The notes below the pieces were generated by a model, which was given only the letters and a program-made list of their open reading frames with translations, was not told the DNA's origin and ran no database searches. Below are positions 17,143 to 25,531 of a stretch of 56,731 nt of DNA, in pieces. This stretch comes from Crenobacter intestini. Lineage in GTDB: Bacteria; Pseudomonadota; Gammaproteobacteria; Burkholderiales; Chromobacteriaceae. The position numbers were made by a program, and so were the translations under genes. Where the stretch lies: the NCBI RefSeq assembly GCF_004919095.1, contig NZ_STGJ01000021.1:1-56731 (forward strand), in the 5' to 3' direction. Within the stretch, counting starts at the first letter, position 1. Each line of letters opens with the position of its first letter.

Positions 17143-18302
17143 GCGCCGAGCACCTCGCGCACCGCCGCGATCACCCGCGCCTGGTCGTCGGCGCTCATCC
17201 TGGTGTAAAGCGGCAGCGTCACCTCGGCTTCGAACGCCGCCTGCGCCGCCGGGAAGTCGGCCGGCGTCAGGCCGTAGCCGTCGCGCCACACCGGGTGCAG
17301 GTGCAGCGGAATGAAGTGCACCGAGCAGCCGACGCCCTTTTCGGCCATGCGCGCGATGAAGTCGTCGCGGCTGATGCCCGCCTCCGGCTTGAGGCGCACC
17401 GGGTAGAGATGCCAGGCGTGGCTGCTGGATGCGTGCGCGGGGCGCGAGGGCAGGATCAGCGGCAGGTCGGAGAGTTCGGCGTCAAAGCGCGTCGCCATCT
17501 CCTCGCGCTGGGCGTGGAAGCGGCGGATCTTGCGCAACTGGTGCAGGCCGATCGCGGCGGCGATGTCCGGCATGTTGTACTTGAAGCCGGGTGCGACCAC
17601 CTCGTAGAACCACGCCGGCGTCGTCGAGCGGTAGCGGTCGAACGCGTCGCGGCTGATGCCGTGCAGGCGCATCACCTTGCAGCGCGCGATCAGGTCCTTG
17701 TCCTTGGACACCACCATGCCGCCCTCGCCGGTGGTCATCGTCTTGTTCGCGTAGAAGCTGAACACCGTCGCATCCGAGTCCAGCGCGCCGACCAGCTTGC
17801 CTTGGTACAGCGTCGGCAGCGCGTGCGCGGCGTCCTCGACCACCTTCAGCCCGTGCTCGCGCGCCACCGCAATGATCGCGTCCATCTCGCAGGCGAGGCC
17901 GGCGAAGTGCACCGGCATCACGGCGCGGGTCTTGGGGGTGATCACCGCGCGCAGACCCTCGGCGGTCATGTTGAGCGTCAGCGGGTCGACGTCGACGAAC
18001 ACCGGGTCGGCGCCCAGGTAGCGCACCACCTCGGCGGTCGCCGTGAAGGTATAGGTCGGCACCACCACCTCGTCGCCCGGGCCGATGCCCAGCGCCTCGA
18101 GCGCCAGGTGCAGGCCGGCGGTGGCCGAGTTGACCGCGATCGCCTCGACACCGTCGCCGATGAATTCGGCAAAATCAGCCTCGAACTGGCGGGTCTTGGG
18201 GCCGGTGGTCACCCAGCCCGAACGCAGCGCGTCGACCACTTCGGCAATCTCTTCCTCCCCGATATCGGGCAGGGCAAACGGCAGGAATTTGGCTTCGCTC
18301 AT
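17139..18302 (-). CDS. DegT/DnrJ/EryC1/StrS aminotransferase (UDP-4-keto-sugar aminotransferase, PglE/PglC-like)
   Basis: A 387-residue PLP-dependent sugar aminotransferase. The PLP lysine is about K187 in [11 protein letters not shown]. The N-terminal pattern [18 protein letters not shown] and the EDAAHALP segment are family marks. With the neighbouring 4,6-dehydratase it would give a UDP-4-amino-4,6-dideoxy sugar, as in bacillosamine synthesis. The ATG at 18302 is preferred over 18308 because GGGA lies 8 bp before it. It begins a coupled three-gene set and is separated from the glycosyltransferases by an inverted-repeat element. The 4-amino specificity is inferred from context. Confidence 0.87.
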   Translation of the reverse strand: MSEAKFLPFALPDIGEEEIAEVVDALRSGWVTTGPKTRQFEADFAEFIGDGVEAIAVNSATAGLHLALEALGIGPGDEVVVPTYTFTATAEVVRYLGADPVFVDVDPLTLNMTAEGLRAVITPKTRAVMPVHFAGLACEMDAIIAVAREHGLKVVEDAAHALPTLYQGKLVGALDSDATVFSFYANKTMTTGEGGMVVSKDKDLIARCKVMRLHGISRDAFDRYRSTTPAWFYEVVAPGFKYNMPDIAAAIGLHQLRKIRRFHAQREEMATRFDAELSDLPLILPSRPAHASSSHAWHLYPVRLKPEAGISRDDFIARMAEKGVGCSVHFIPLHLHPVWRDGYGLTPADFPAAQAAFEAEVTLPLYTRMSADDQARVIAAVREVLGA

Positions 18303-18325
18303 CTTCATTTTCCCATTATCAGACC

Positions 18326-18450
18326 GGTGGGTTACGCCCCCATTCCTTCGCGCCGCTTCGCTTGCCGCGCTCAGTCTGGGGCTAACCCAGCCTACATTTA
18401 TTGATCACCGCGTAGGGTGGCTTAGCCGCGGGTGCGCGGCGTAACCCACC
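18326..18450. repeat. Inverted-repeat intergenic element (palindromic, MITE/REP-like)
   Basis: About 125 bp bounded by perfect 13-bp inverted ends, GGTGGGTTACGCC (18326-18338) and GGCGTAACCCACC (18438-18450). A second imperfect pair is nested inside: GGGCTAACCCAGCCTAC (about 18379-18395) against GTAGGGTGGCTTAGCC (18412-18427). This resembles the GTAGGGTGGG...GCGTAACCCACC family of dispersed intergenic repeats common in proteobacteria. There is no coding capacity. It fills the gap between a glycosyltransferase stop and the aminotransferase start. Confidence 0.75.
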
Positions 18451-18457
18451 ATCGCCA

Positions 18458-19687
18458 TCACGGGCAGCAAGCGTCGATAAACCGCCGCGCCAGCACCTTG
18501 TAATCGTGGTTGGCCAGCACGTACTGGCGGCCGGCCGCGCCCAAGCGGCCGCGCTCGTTCGGCGTCTTCGCCATCATCGCGCGCACGCCCTGCGCGATCG
18601 CCGCCGGATCTTCCGCCGCCACGCTGATGCCACAAGCGGCCGCGGCGACGATGTCGTTGCCGGCGTCGACCGAATGGATCACTGGCTTGCCGGCCATCAT
18701 GTAGTCGAACAGCTTGTTCGGGTTGATGCCGAAGCGGTAGATCGGCAACTTGCGCCAGCCGATATACAGCGCGTCGGTCGCGGCGAGGAAGGCCGGCACC
18801 GCGCGCTTAGGGATGGCCGGCAGGAAGTGCACGTTGGCAAGACCCAGCCGCCGCGCCTCACCTTCCAGCGCCGTCTTGTCCGGCCCGTCGCCGACCAGCA
18901 CGAAGGCGGCCCGGCTGTCCGTCAGGCCCGCCGCCGCTTCCAGCAGGAAGTCGAGCGCGTTGGCGAGGCCGTGCCCGCCGGCGTAGCCGACGATGAAGCG
19001 TCCGTCTGCGCGCAAGCCCTCCAGCAGCGCACGGTGCGCGTCGGGCAACGGCAGCGGCTCGCCCTGCCACTCGGCGACATCCACCCCGTTGGGCACCACC
19101 GCGTATTTCCCGGGCGCCATGCCGTGCGAGAGCATGTAGTCCTTCGCGCACGGCAGCATCGACACCACGGTGTCGGCCTTCCGGTAGCCGAAGTCCTCGG
19201 CCCACTGCAAGAGACGGATGAACGGGTGCTTCGGGCTCATGCCGCCCACTTCAACCGGCGTCAGCGGCCACAAATCGTGCACCTCGTAGGCGAGGCGCGC
19301 ACCGGTCTTGCCGGCGATGAACGCCGCCGGCACTGTGTCGAGCGGGTAGGTGCTCGACGCGATCACCAGGTCCGGCTTCCAGTCGCGCAAGAAGCGCCCG
19401 GACAGGCCCATCAGCCGGCGCAGGAAGGCGAAGATATTGACCACCCGCTTCGCGCCGTTGCCCTCGTAGCGCGGCGTGCGGCACCAGGTGTAGCGGATGC
19501 CGTCGATCACCTGGTCGGCGTACGCCTTGCCGAGCTCGGGGTTGTTTTGCCTCAGGTGCGAGAAGTCGGCGGCGACGATGTTCACCTCGTGCCCGGCGCG
19601 CACCCATTCGCGCGCGAGGTAGTACGGGCGGAACTCCATGCCGTGGGCCGGCGAGCCGGCGTAGTGGTTGATATAGAGGATCTTCAT
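18458..19687 (-). CDS. Glycosyltransferase family 4 protein
   Basis: A 409-residue GT-B fold glycosyltransferase. The N-terminal donor/acceptor start MKILYINHYAGSP and the GMEFRPYYLAREWVRAGHEV segment are typical of cytoplasmic GT4 enzymes that add amino sugars to lipid-linked precursors. The C-terminal domain has the nucleotide-sugar loop VGYAGGHG and the region INPNKLFDYMMAGKPVI, where the usual E-x7-E motif is modified (Asp in place of Glu). The start is the ATG at 19687; the long upstream extension overlaps the previous gene and is rejected. It lies just before the inverted-repeat element. Donor and acceptor are unknown. Confidence 0.85.
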   Translation of the reverse strand: MKILYINHYAGSPAHGMEFRPYYLAREWVRAGHEVNIVAADFSHLRQNNPELGKAYADQVIDGIRYTWCRTPRYEGNGAKRVVNIFAFLRRLMGLSGRFLRDWKPDLVIASSTYPLDTVPAAFIAGKTGARLAYEVHDLWPLTPVEVGGMSPKHPFIRLLQWAEDFGYRKADTVVSMLPCAKDYMLSHGMAPGKYAVVPNGVDVAEWQGEPLPLPDAHRALLEGLRADGRFIVGYAGGHGLANALDFLLEAAAGLTDSRAAFVLVGDGPDKTALEGEARRLGLANVHFLPAIPKRAVPAFLAATDALYIGWRKLPIYRFGINPNKLFDYMMAGKPVIHSVDAGNDIVAAAACGISVAAEDPAAIAQGVRAMMAKTPNERGRLGAAGRQYVLANHDYKVLARRFIDACCP

Positions 19688-19715
19688 CTTGTTCTTTGAT
19701 GGCGGGGTGGCCGCC

Positions 19716-20822
19716 TCAGCCTGCGGCTTCGAGCGTGCGGTAGAGCGCGACCAGCTTTTCCGCCTCGGCCGCCCAGCTGTATTTGGCGAGCACCGCACGG
19801 CGGCCGGCCTCGCCCATTTCTCGCGCGCGCGTCTCGTCGGCGAACAGCGTGTTGATCGCCTGCGCGACCGCGCCCGCGTCTTGCGGGTCGACCAACAGGC
19901 CGCAGCCGGCGTCCTCGACGATGGCGCGCCACAGCGGGAAGTCGCTGGCAATCACTGGCAGGCCGGCCGCCATGTACTCGAACAGCTTGATCGGCAGCGC
20001 GTCGACGTAGTTGGGCGTCGGGAACAGCGTCACCAGCCCCGCCTTGCTGCGCGCGAGCACGTCGGCGACGCCGTCGCGGCCGAGCACGCCCAGTTCGTTG
20101 ACGCGCGCCCAGCCCTCGCGCCGGGCCAATTCGTCGCGCAGCGCAGGCTCACTCCACGGGCCGGCCAGGTTCAGCCGCGCGCAGGTCTCCGGCAGCGCGT
20201 CAACCACCGGGCCGATGCCGCGGATACGGCTGATGCCACCCAGGTAACACACCTCGTTGCGCCGCGCGTTCCAGTCGGTTTCCTGCAGAAATTCGTCGAG
20301 GATGGGGTAATTGCACACGTCGACACAATGCAGGGCGCGCTGCGCGAAGCGCTCGCGGATATGCGGGGTCGCGGCGACCACCGCGTCGAAACGCGCGATC
20401 GCCCAGTCCTCAACCCGCTCGAAGCCGCCGGACACCCAGGGCCTGGCGGCGCCGGGGATCCAGTGCTTGGCGAGGATCTGCCGCGGCACATCCTCGTGCA
20501 CGTCGTAGACCACCTTGATGCCGGCCTGCTTCAGGCGCAGCGCGGCCGGGATCAGCTCGGGGTCGTGGAAGTGGACGACGTCGGGCGCGAGCGCGCGCGC
20601 CGCCTCGTACACGCGGTGGACGGTGCCGGTCATGCGCGAGAAGCGGCCGCCTCTCTTGGCGCCGGCGTCGTGGATGCGCACGCCGCCACGGATCTCCTCG
20701 CCCTGGCCGTCGGCGACGATCAGGCTGACGTCGAAGCCGGCGGCGGCGAGGCTCTGGCACTCCTTGACGAAGATGCGGATATCGTGGCGCGGGTGCGCGC
20801 TGGTCAGATGGACAACTTTCAT
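19716..20822 (-). CDS. Glycosyltransferase family 4 protein
   Basis: A 368-residue GT-B glycosyltransferase. It opens with MKVVHLTSAHPRHDIRIF, has DVVHFHDPELIPAAL and VYDVHEDVP in the N-terminal domain, and ends with the GT4 motif PIKLFEYMAAGLPVIAS near residues 265-281. A cytoplasmic location at the inner membrane face is expected. Its ATG overlaps the preceding glycosyltransferase stop by 4 bp (ATGA), so the two are coupled. A 28-bp gap separates it from the next glycosyltransferase. The sugar transferred cannot be told from sequence. Confidence 0.85.
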   Translation of the reverse strand: MKVVHLTSAHPRHDIRIFVKECQSLAAAGFDVSLIVADGQGEEIRGGVRIHDAGAKRGGRFSRMTGTVHRVYEAARALAPDVVHFHDPELIPAALRLKQAGIKVVYDVHEDVPRQILAKHWIPGAARPWVSGGFERVEDWAIARFDAVVAATPHIRERFAQRALHCVDVCNYPILDEFLQETDWNARRNEVCYLGGISRIRGIGPVVDALPETCARLNLAGPWSEPALRDELARREGWARVNELGVLGRDGVADVLARSKAGLVTLFPTPNYVDALPIKLFEYMAAGLPVIASDFPLWRAIVEDAGCGLLVDPQDAGAVAQAINTLFADETRAREMGEAGRRAVLAKYSWAAEAEKLVALYRTLEAAG

Positions 20823-21910
20823 GCTTTCTCTGCGGCGCGGGCGGCGCCGGTCACTTCCGTATAGAGCGCGGCGAATTTCGCCATGTTTTCGTGGTGGAGC
20901 GCCTTGGCTTCGACCAGGCGCCGGTTGAGCATGGCGGCGTCGGTCAACTGCGCGTCATCGCCGGCAGTGTCGAGCGCGCCCTTGAGCGCGTCGCCCAGCC
21001 GGCCGATATCTTCGGCGATCACCCCGCCCATGCCGTCGATCACCCACTCGAGGTTGGCCGGCAGGTTGGAGAGCAGCGGCAGGCAACCGTGCCCCATCGC
21101 CTCCAAGAGGCTGATGCTGGTCGCGTCCGACTCGGGCACGCTGACGAACACCCGGCTTTGCGAGTAAAGCTCGGCGAGGCGCGAGGCCTGCACGAAGCCG
21201 GTGAACACCACCCGCGAGAGGTTCAGCCCGGCGGCGAGCGCCTGCAAGGCGTCGGTCTCCTCGCCGCTGGCGGCGACGGTCAGGCTCCAGCGCGCATAAC
21301 GCGGGTCGGCCTCGACTTCGGCCCACGCGCGCAAGATTGCATCGACGCGGTAGAGCTTCTTGTGCAGCCGGCACGACAGCACCTGATAGGGCTTGGCGGC
21401 GACGTCGACCGCAGCCGGCAGCGCGTCGATGCCGTAGTTGAGCACCGCGATGCGCGCCTTCTCCCCGGTGAATTCGCGGATCTTCGCCGCCATATGCAGC
21501 GAGTCCGAGGTGATCAGGTCGGCGGCGGCGAGGTTGGCCTTCACCATCTGCCCCATCAGCGGGTTCTGCTGCGGCAGCCGCAGCACGTCCGACCCCCACG
21601 CGGTGAGCACGATGGGAATGCCAAGGCCGCGCGCGGCGCGCGTCGCGTGCCAGGCGACGCTGTTGGCCTGGTGGATATGCACGACGTCGGGGCGGATGGA
21701 CTTCATCCAGCCGCGCAACTTGCCGACCGCCGAGAACGAGGAGAAGCGGAAGTCGACGCGTAGGACGCCTGCCAGGTTGGCCGGCCGGCGCGCCGGCGGC
21801 ACCTCGTCGCTGGTCGCCAGCCACACTTCGCGCACATGCGGCGCGATGCCTGCGAGGTAGCGCCAGGTGTGCACCGACGCCGAGCCCACCACCAAGAGTC
21901 TGTCAATCAT
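20819..21910 (-). CDS. Glycosyltransferase (GT4-like)
   Basis: A 363-residue GT-B glycosyltransferase. The N-terminal domain has RLLVVGSASVHTWRY and RPDVVHIHQANSVAW. The C-terminal domain carries VFTGFVQASRLAELYSQSRV and the E-x7-E-type motif PESDATSISLLEAMGHGCLP, near residues 255-275. It is probably the first glycosyltransferase gene transcribed in the locus after the flippase and acyltransferase genes. It overlaps the acyltransferase gene by 8 bp and the next glycosyltransferase by 4 bp. Specificity is unknown. Confidence 0.83.
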   Translation of the reverse strand: MIDRLLVVGSASVHTWRYLAGIAPHVREVWLATSDEVPPARRPANLAGVLRVDFRFSSFSAVGKLRGWMKSIRPDVVHIHQANSVAWHATRAARGLGIPIVLTAWGSDVLRLPQQNPLMGQMVKANLAAADLITSDSLHMAAKIREFTGEKARIAVLNYGIDALPAAVDVAAKPYQVLSCRLHKKLYRVDAILRAWAEVEADPRYARWSLTVAASGEETDALQALAAGLNLSRVVFTGFVQASRLAELYSQSRVFVSVPESDATSISLLEAMGHGCLPLLSNLPANLEWVIDGMGGVIAEDIGRLGDALKGALDTAGDDAQLTDAAMLNRRLVEAKALHHENMAKFAALYTEVTGAARAAEKA

Positions 21911-22475
21911 GGGCCCAGGCCTCGTACAGGGGTTTGAGTTCGGGATGCGCGGCGAGGAATTTCTCGTCGCGGCTGCGGGTGTCGCCGACCACGCGCGCCG
22001 GGTTGCCGGCGAGCACCGCGAAGTCGGGGTAGTCGCCCGCCTCCACCAGCGAATACGCGGACACCAGACACCCCTTGCCCAGCCGCACGCCCGGCATCAG
22101 CACCGAGTGCGGGCCGACGAAACAGTACTTGCCGAGCACAGTCGGCTTTTTCAGGTAAGCCACATGCTCGCGGTGGTCGAGGTAGGCCGCGCCATAGAGG
22201 CGCAGCGCGTCGTGGCTGGAGTGAGTGAGCAGCGACACATAGTTGGTGATCTGGCAGCCCTCGCCGATGGCAAGGCCGCCGGAGGCGTCGATCAGGTTGA
22301 AGTGGCCGATGAACACGTTGTCGTCGACCATCAGCTGGTGCGGGTGCTCGATCCGCGTCATGTTGGAGACGCGCACGCGGGGCAGGCGTACGCCGTCGTA
22401 GCGGGTGAAGCCGACCACCATGCGCGGGCCGATCAGCCCGGAGAGCCGGTACAACAGGGCGCGCCACAGCCTCAT
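21903..22475 (-). CDS. Left-handed beta-helix acyltransferase (WcaF/CatB-like)
   Basis: A 190-residue hexapeptide-repeat transferase. Repeats of the [LIV]-G-x4 type run through residues about 45-160 (for example VFIGHFNLIDASGGLAIGEG and VLGKYCFVGPHSVLMPG). A typical C-terminal cap, LAGNPARVVGD, follows. These enzymes usually form trimers that transfer acetyl from acetyl-CoA to a sugar hydroxyl or amino group. The start was set at the ATG that overlaps the flippase stop (ATGA), with GGAAGG upstream. It could O-acetylate the glycan, or supply the N-acetylation missing from the pgl-like trio; sequence does not decide. Confidence 0.8.
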   Translation of the reverse strand: MRLWRALLYRLSGLIGPRMVVGFTRYDGVRLPRVRVSNMTRIEHPHQLMVDDNVFIGHFNLIDASGGLAIGEGCQITNYVSLLTHSSHDALRLYGAAYLDHREHVAYLKKPTVLGKYCFVGPHSVLMPGVRLGKGCLVSAYSLVEAGDYPDFAVLAGNPARVVGDTRSRDEKFLAAHPELKPLYEAWAHD

Positions 22476-23752
22476 CGCCGCACCGCCTTCCACAACCAGA
22501 CAAAGTAAGCAGAAAAATAGACAGTCATCACTGCCGAGACTAACGCAAAAGCGTCGCCGACGTCGCCGAATCGCTCGAAACCGAATGACAGCGCCGCGAG
22601 GAACAACGAGATGCCGACGACGGTGAACGCGAACGCGGTGCGCTGGCGGCCGATCACCAAGGGCACCATGCCCAGTGGCGAGGCGACGAAATGGAACAGG
22701 ATGTAGGGGGCGAGCATGCGCGCGTATTCGCCCGCCTGCCGCCAGGCTTCGCCGAACACCCACGCGAACAGCGCATCCCCCCACAGCACGATCACCACGA
22801 AGGGCGGCAGCGCGAGCGAGAACAGGATGGCCATTAGCCGCGCGAGCAGGGGCCGCAGCGACTCATGCGCCGCGTGCGCAGCGGCAAGGTCGCGGTAGGC
22901 GACCTGCGCGACCGCCTGGCCGACCAGCGCCGCCGGCAGCTTCAGCACCCGCATCAGGAGGCCATACAGGCCGACGGTCGCCGAGCCGGAAGTTGCGGTC
23001 AGCAGCGTCACCGTCAGCATGTCCTGCAGCGACGCGACGAAGGCGTGCGGCGCGTTGATCAGCGGAAACTCGCGGTAGCGGCGCGCCACGGCGGCGAGCC
23101 CCGCGCGGTCGACGCCGCGCCGCCAGCCGAACTTCGCGCGGATGTCCTGCCAGGCCTGCACCAGCGTCGACGCGGCCTGCCCGGCCAACTGGCCAAGCAC
23201 GAGGCCGGTCGCCCCCATCCCCGCGAAACCCGCCGCCAGTTGCACGCCGACCAGGCTGCCGCCCAGCGCGAGGCGGCCGCCCGCGTTGGCGCGGTAGCGC
23301 TGGTGGCGGTTGTTCCAGCTGGTGAACGCCTGCATCAGCCCCCCCAGCCACAGGGAGAGCGGCAGCCACGGCAACAGCCGGGCGAGCGATGCCTCGCCCG
23401 CCCACGCGGCGAGCGCGTCGCCGGCCAGCCACAAGGGCAGGATGGCGACAAAGGACAGGGCAAACGACAGCAGCAGCGAGAGCGCCATCAGCCGTTCGGC
23501 GTCGGCCTCCTCGCGCGGCAGCACGATCGCCATGTCGTAGCGTGCGGTCATCAGCACCGCGAGCGAAGAGAGCCACGCGGTGTAGATCGCCAGCACGCCG
23601 AAGTCGGCCGGCGTGTAGAGCCGGGTCAAGAGCGGCGCGGCCATCAGCGGCAGGAACTGCGACAGCGCGGCGCCGCCGGCGAGCAGCGTCACGTTGCGGG
23701 CGAAACCGCCGGCAAACAGCGCGCGCGCGCGCCGCATCAAGCCACCCGTCAC
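22472..23752 (-). CDS. Polysaccharide/oligosaccharide flippase (Wzx-like, MOP superfamily)
   Basis: A 426-residue integral membrane protein with about twelve helices. The N-terminus LLAGGAALSQFLPLMAAPLLT is the classic Polysacc_synt start of Wzx-like proteins. It would flip undecaprenyl-diphosphate-linked oligosaccharide to the periplasm. The start is GTG at 23752, overlapping the wbpE stop; an ATG five codons in (23737) is an alternative. No O-antigen polymerase, chain-length protein or ligase accompanies it here, which bears on what kind of glycan it handles. Confidence 0.85.
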   Translation of the reverse strand: MTGGLMRRARALFAGGFARNVTLLAGGAALSQFLPLMAAPLLTRLYTPADFGVLAIYTAWLSSLAVLMTARYDMAIVLPREEADAERLMALSLLLSFALSFVAILPLWLAGDALAAWAGEASLARLLPWLPLSLWLGGLMQAFTSWNNRHQRYRANAGGRLALGGSLVGVQLAAGFAGMGATGLVLGQLAGQAASTLVQAWQDIRAKFGWRRGVDRAGLAAVARRYREFPLINAPHAFVASLQDMLTVTLLTATSGSATVGLYGLLMRVLKLPAALVGQAVAQVAYRDLAAAHAAHESLRPLLARLMAILFSLALPPFVVIVLWGDALFAWVFGEAWRQAGEYARMLAPYILFHFVASPLGMVPLVIGRQRTAFAFTVVGISLFLAALSFGFERFGDVGDAFALVSAVMTVYFSAYFVWLWKAVRR

Positions 23753-24846
23753 GCCAGCGCCTGCCTCACCGCGGCGACGATCGCATCCTGGCTCGCCTCG
23801 TCGAGGAAGGGGTGCATCGGCAGGCTCATCACCCGCGCCGCGGCCGCCTCGGCGACCGGGAAGCTGCCCGCGCCCTGGCCAAGACCAGCGAACGCCGGCT
23901 GCAGGTGCAGCGGGATCGGGTAGTGCACCGCGGTCGGCACGCCGGCTTCTTTCAGGCTGGCCTGCACCGCCTCGCGGTTGGCGACTTCGATGGTGTACTG
24001 CGCGTAGACATGGGTATTGCCCTCGCCCACCACCGGCACGCGGGCGACATCCTGCAGCAGGCGGCTGTAGCGCGCGCCGATGCGCGCGCGCGCCTCGACC
24101 TCATCCGGGAAGCTCGGCAGCTTGGCCAGCAGCACCGCCGCCTGCAGGGTGTCGAGCCGGCCGTTGAGGCCGATCACCGGGTGGTGGTAGCGCCTGTCCT
24201 GCCCGTGCACGCGGATTTCGCGCATCTTCTTGGCAAGCGCATCGTCGTCGGTGAAGCACGCGCCGCCATCGCCATAACAGCCCAGCGGCTTGGACGGGAA
24301 GAAGCTGGTGCAGCCGATGGTGGACAGGCTGCCCGAGCGGCGGCCTCGCTGGCTCGCACCGAAGCTCTGCGCGCCGTCCTCGATCACCGCGAGGCCGTGC
24401 TTCTCGGCGATCGCATTGATCGCGGCAAAGTCGGCGCACTGGCCGTACAGGCTGACCGGCATGATCGCGCGGGTACGCGGGGTGATCGCCGCCTCGACAA
24501 GCGCGGGGTCGAGGTTGTAGCTGGTCGGGTCGATGTCGACGAACACCGGCTTGGCGCCCAAGAGCGCGATCATCTCGCCGGTGGCGATAAAGGTGAACGG
24601 GCTGGTGATCACCTCGTCGCCCGGGACGATGCCCAGCGCCATCATCGCGATCTGCAAGGCGGTGGTGCCGTCGCTGACGCCGACGGCGTGCTTGACGCCC
24701 ACGTAGGACGCGAGCGCCGCCTCAAGCTCGGCCACTTCCGGGCCCATGATGTACTGGCCGTGGTCGAGCACCGCGTGGATGCGCGCGTCGATGTCGGCTT
24801 TCAGATGCTGGTACTGCGCCTTGAGGTCGATGAACTGGATGGACAT
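23749..24846 (-). CDS. wbpE: WbpE-like UDP-3-keto-GlcNAcA aminotransferase (DegT/DnrJ/EryC1/StrS family)
   Basis: A 365-residue PLP enzyme. The Schiff-base lysine is about K186 in FFPSKPLGCYGDGG, the exact sequence context of WbpE. The N-terminus QFIDLKAQYQHLKADIDARI is also WbpE-like. WbpE aminates UDP-2-acetamido-3-keto-glucuronic acid to the 3-amino sugar, after WbpA and WbpB. It is separated from wbpD by a terminator-like hairpin, unlike the other tight junctions. Its stop overlaps the flippase start. Function is inferred from strong family resemblance plus the adjacent wbpA, wbpB and wbpD homologues. Confidence 0.9.
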   Translation of the reverse strand: MSIQFIDLKAQYQHLKADIDARIHAVLDHGQYIMGPEVAELEAALASYVGVKHAVGVSDGTTALQIAMMALGIVPGDEVITSPFTFIATGEMIALLGAKPVFVDIDPTSYNLDPALVEAAITPRTRAIMPVSLYGQCADFAAINAIAEKHGLAVIEDGAQSFGASQRGRRSGSLSTIGCTSFFPSKPLGCYGDGGACFTDDDALAKKMREIRVHGQDRRYHHPVIGLNGRLDTLQAAVLLAKLPSFPDEVEARARIGARYSRLLQDVARVPVVGEGNTHVYAQYTIEVANREAVQASLKEAGVPTAVHYPIPLHLQPAFAGLGQGAGSFPVAEAAAARVMSLPMHPFLDEASQDAIVAAVRQALA

Positions 24847-24892
24847 GGGTAAACCTTGTTGCCCTGCGGGCGAAAGCCGGGACGGAAAACGG

Positions 24893-24931
24893 AAAACCGG
24901 GCGGGCGCCGCTCTGCGGCTCACCCGCCCGG
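24893..24931 (-). terminator. Terminator-like hairpin inside the glycan operon
   Basis: On the minus strand: CCGGGCGGG, an inner stem GCCGC/GCGGC, then CCCGCCCGG and TTTTCCGTTTTCC. The 9-bp GC stem with a branched inner stem lies 9 bp after the wbpD stop and upstream of wbpE. The T tract is interrupted, so it may act as a partial terminator or attenuator. Confidence 0.6.
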
Positions 24932-24939
24932 CGCCTTGG

Positions 24940-25509
24940 TCAGACAGGCGTGCAGCTGTTGCCGGTGACCTGGTAGCGGGTGTTGCAGGCAGCGCACTCG
25001 TGCTCGCCCAGCGTGCTGTCGACGCGCTCGCCGCACTGGCACATCCAGCCGATGCGTCTGGCCGGCGTACCGACCATCAGCGCGTAAGGCGGCACATCCT
25101 TGGTAACCACCGCGCCGGCGCCGATGAACGCGTACTCGCCGATCACGTGGCCGCACACCACGGTGGCGTTGGCGCCGATGGTCGCGCCCTTCTTCACCAC
25201 GGTGCGGCGGTATTCGTGCTTGCGGCTGACGTGGCTGCGCGGGTTGTTCACGTTGGTGAACACCATCGAAGGCCCGCAGAACACGTCGTCTTCCAGCGTC
25301 ACCGCGTCGTAGATCGACACGTTGTTCTGCACCTTCACGTTGTCGCCGATCACCACGTCGTTGGCGACGAACACGTTCTGGCCGAACGAGCAGCCGGCGC
25401 CGACACGCGCGCCGGCCGAGACATGGCTCCAGTGCCAGACGCGGGTGCCTTCACCGATTTGTGCGCCCGCATCGACGATGGCGGTCGGGTGGATCATCGT
25501 TTCACTCAT
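24940..25509 (-). CDS. wbpD: WbpD-like UDP-3-amino-GlcNAcA N-acetyltransferase
   Basis: A 189-residue left-handed beta-helix acetyltransferase, with hexapeptide repeats across about residues 10-135 and the cap GTPARRIGW. The C-terminal tail carries paired cysteines (CQCGERV and CAACN), a zinc-ribbon-like extension common in WbpD relatives. WbpD acetylates the 3-amino group to give UDP-2,3-diacetamido-2,3-dideoxy-glucuronic acid. It follows wbpB by 22 bp and is followed by the hairpin described separately. Assignment rests on the repeat pattern, the tail and the wbpA/B/E neighbours. Confidence 0.87.
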   Translation of the reverse strand: MSETMIHPTAIVDAGAQIGEGTRVWHWSHVSAGARVGAGCSFGQNVFVANDVVIGDNVKVQNNVSIYDAVTLEDDVFCGPSMVFTNVNNPRSHVSRKHEYRRTVVKKGATIGANATVVCGHVIGEYAFIGAGAVVTKDVPPYALMVGTPARRIGWMCQCGERVDSTLGEHECAACNTRYQVTGNSCTPV

Positions 25510-25531
25510 CCCTTGTTCCTCGTGCGTGCGC

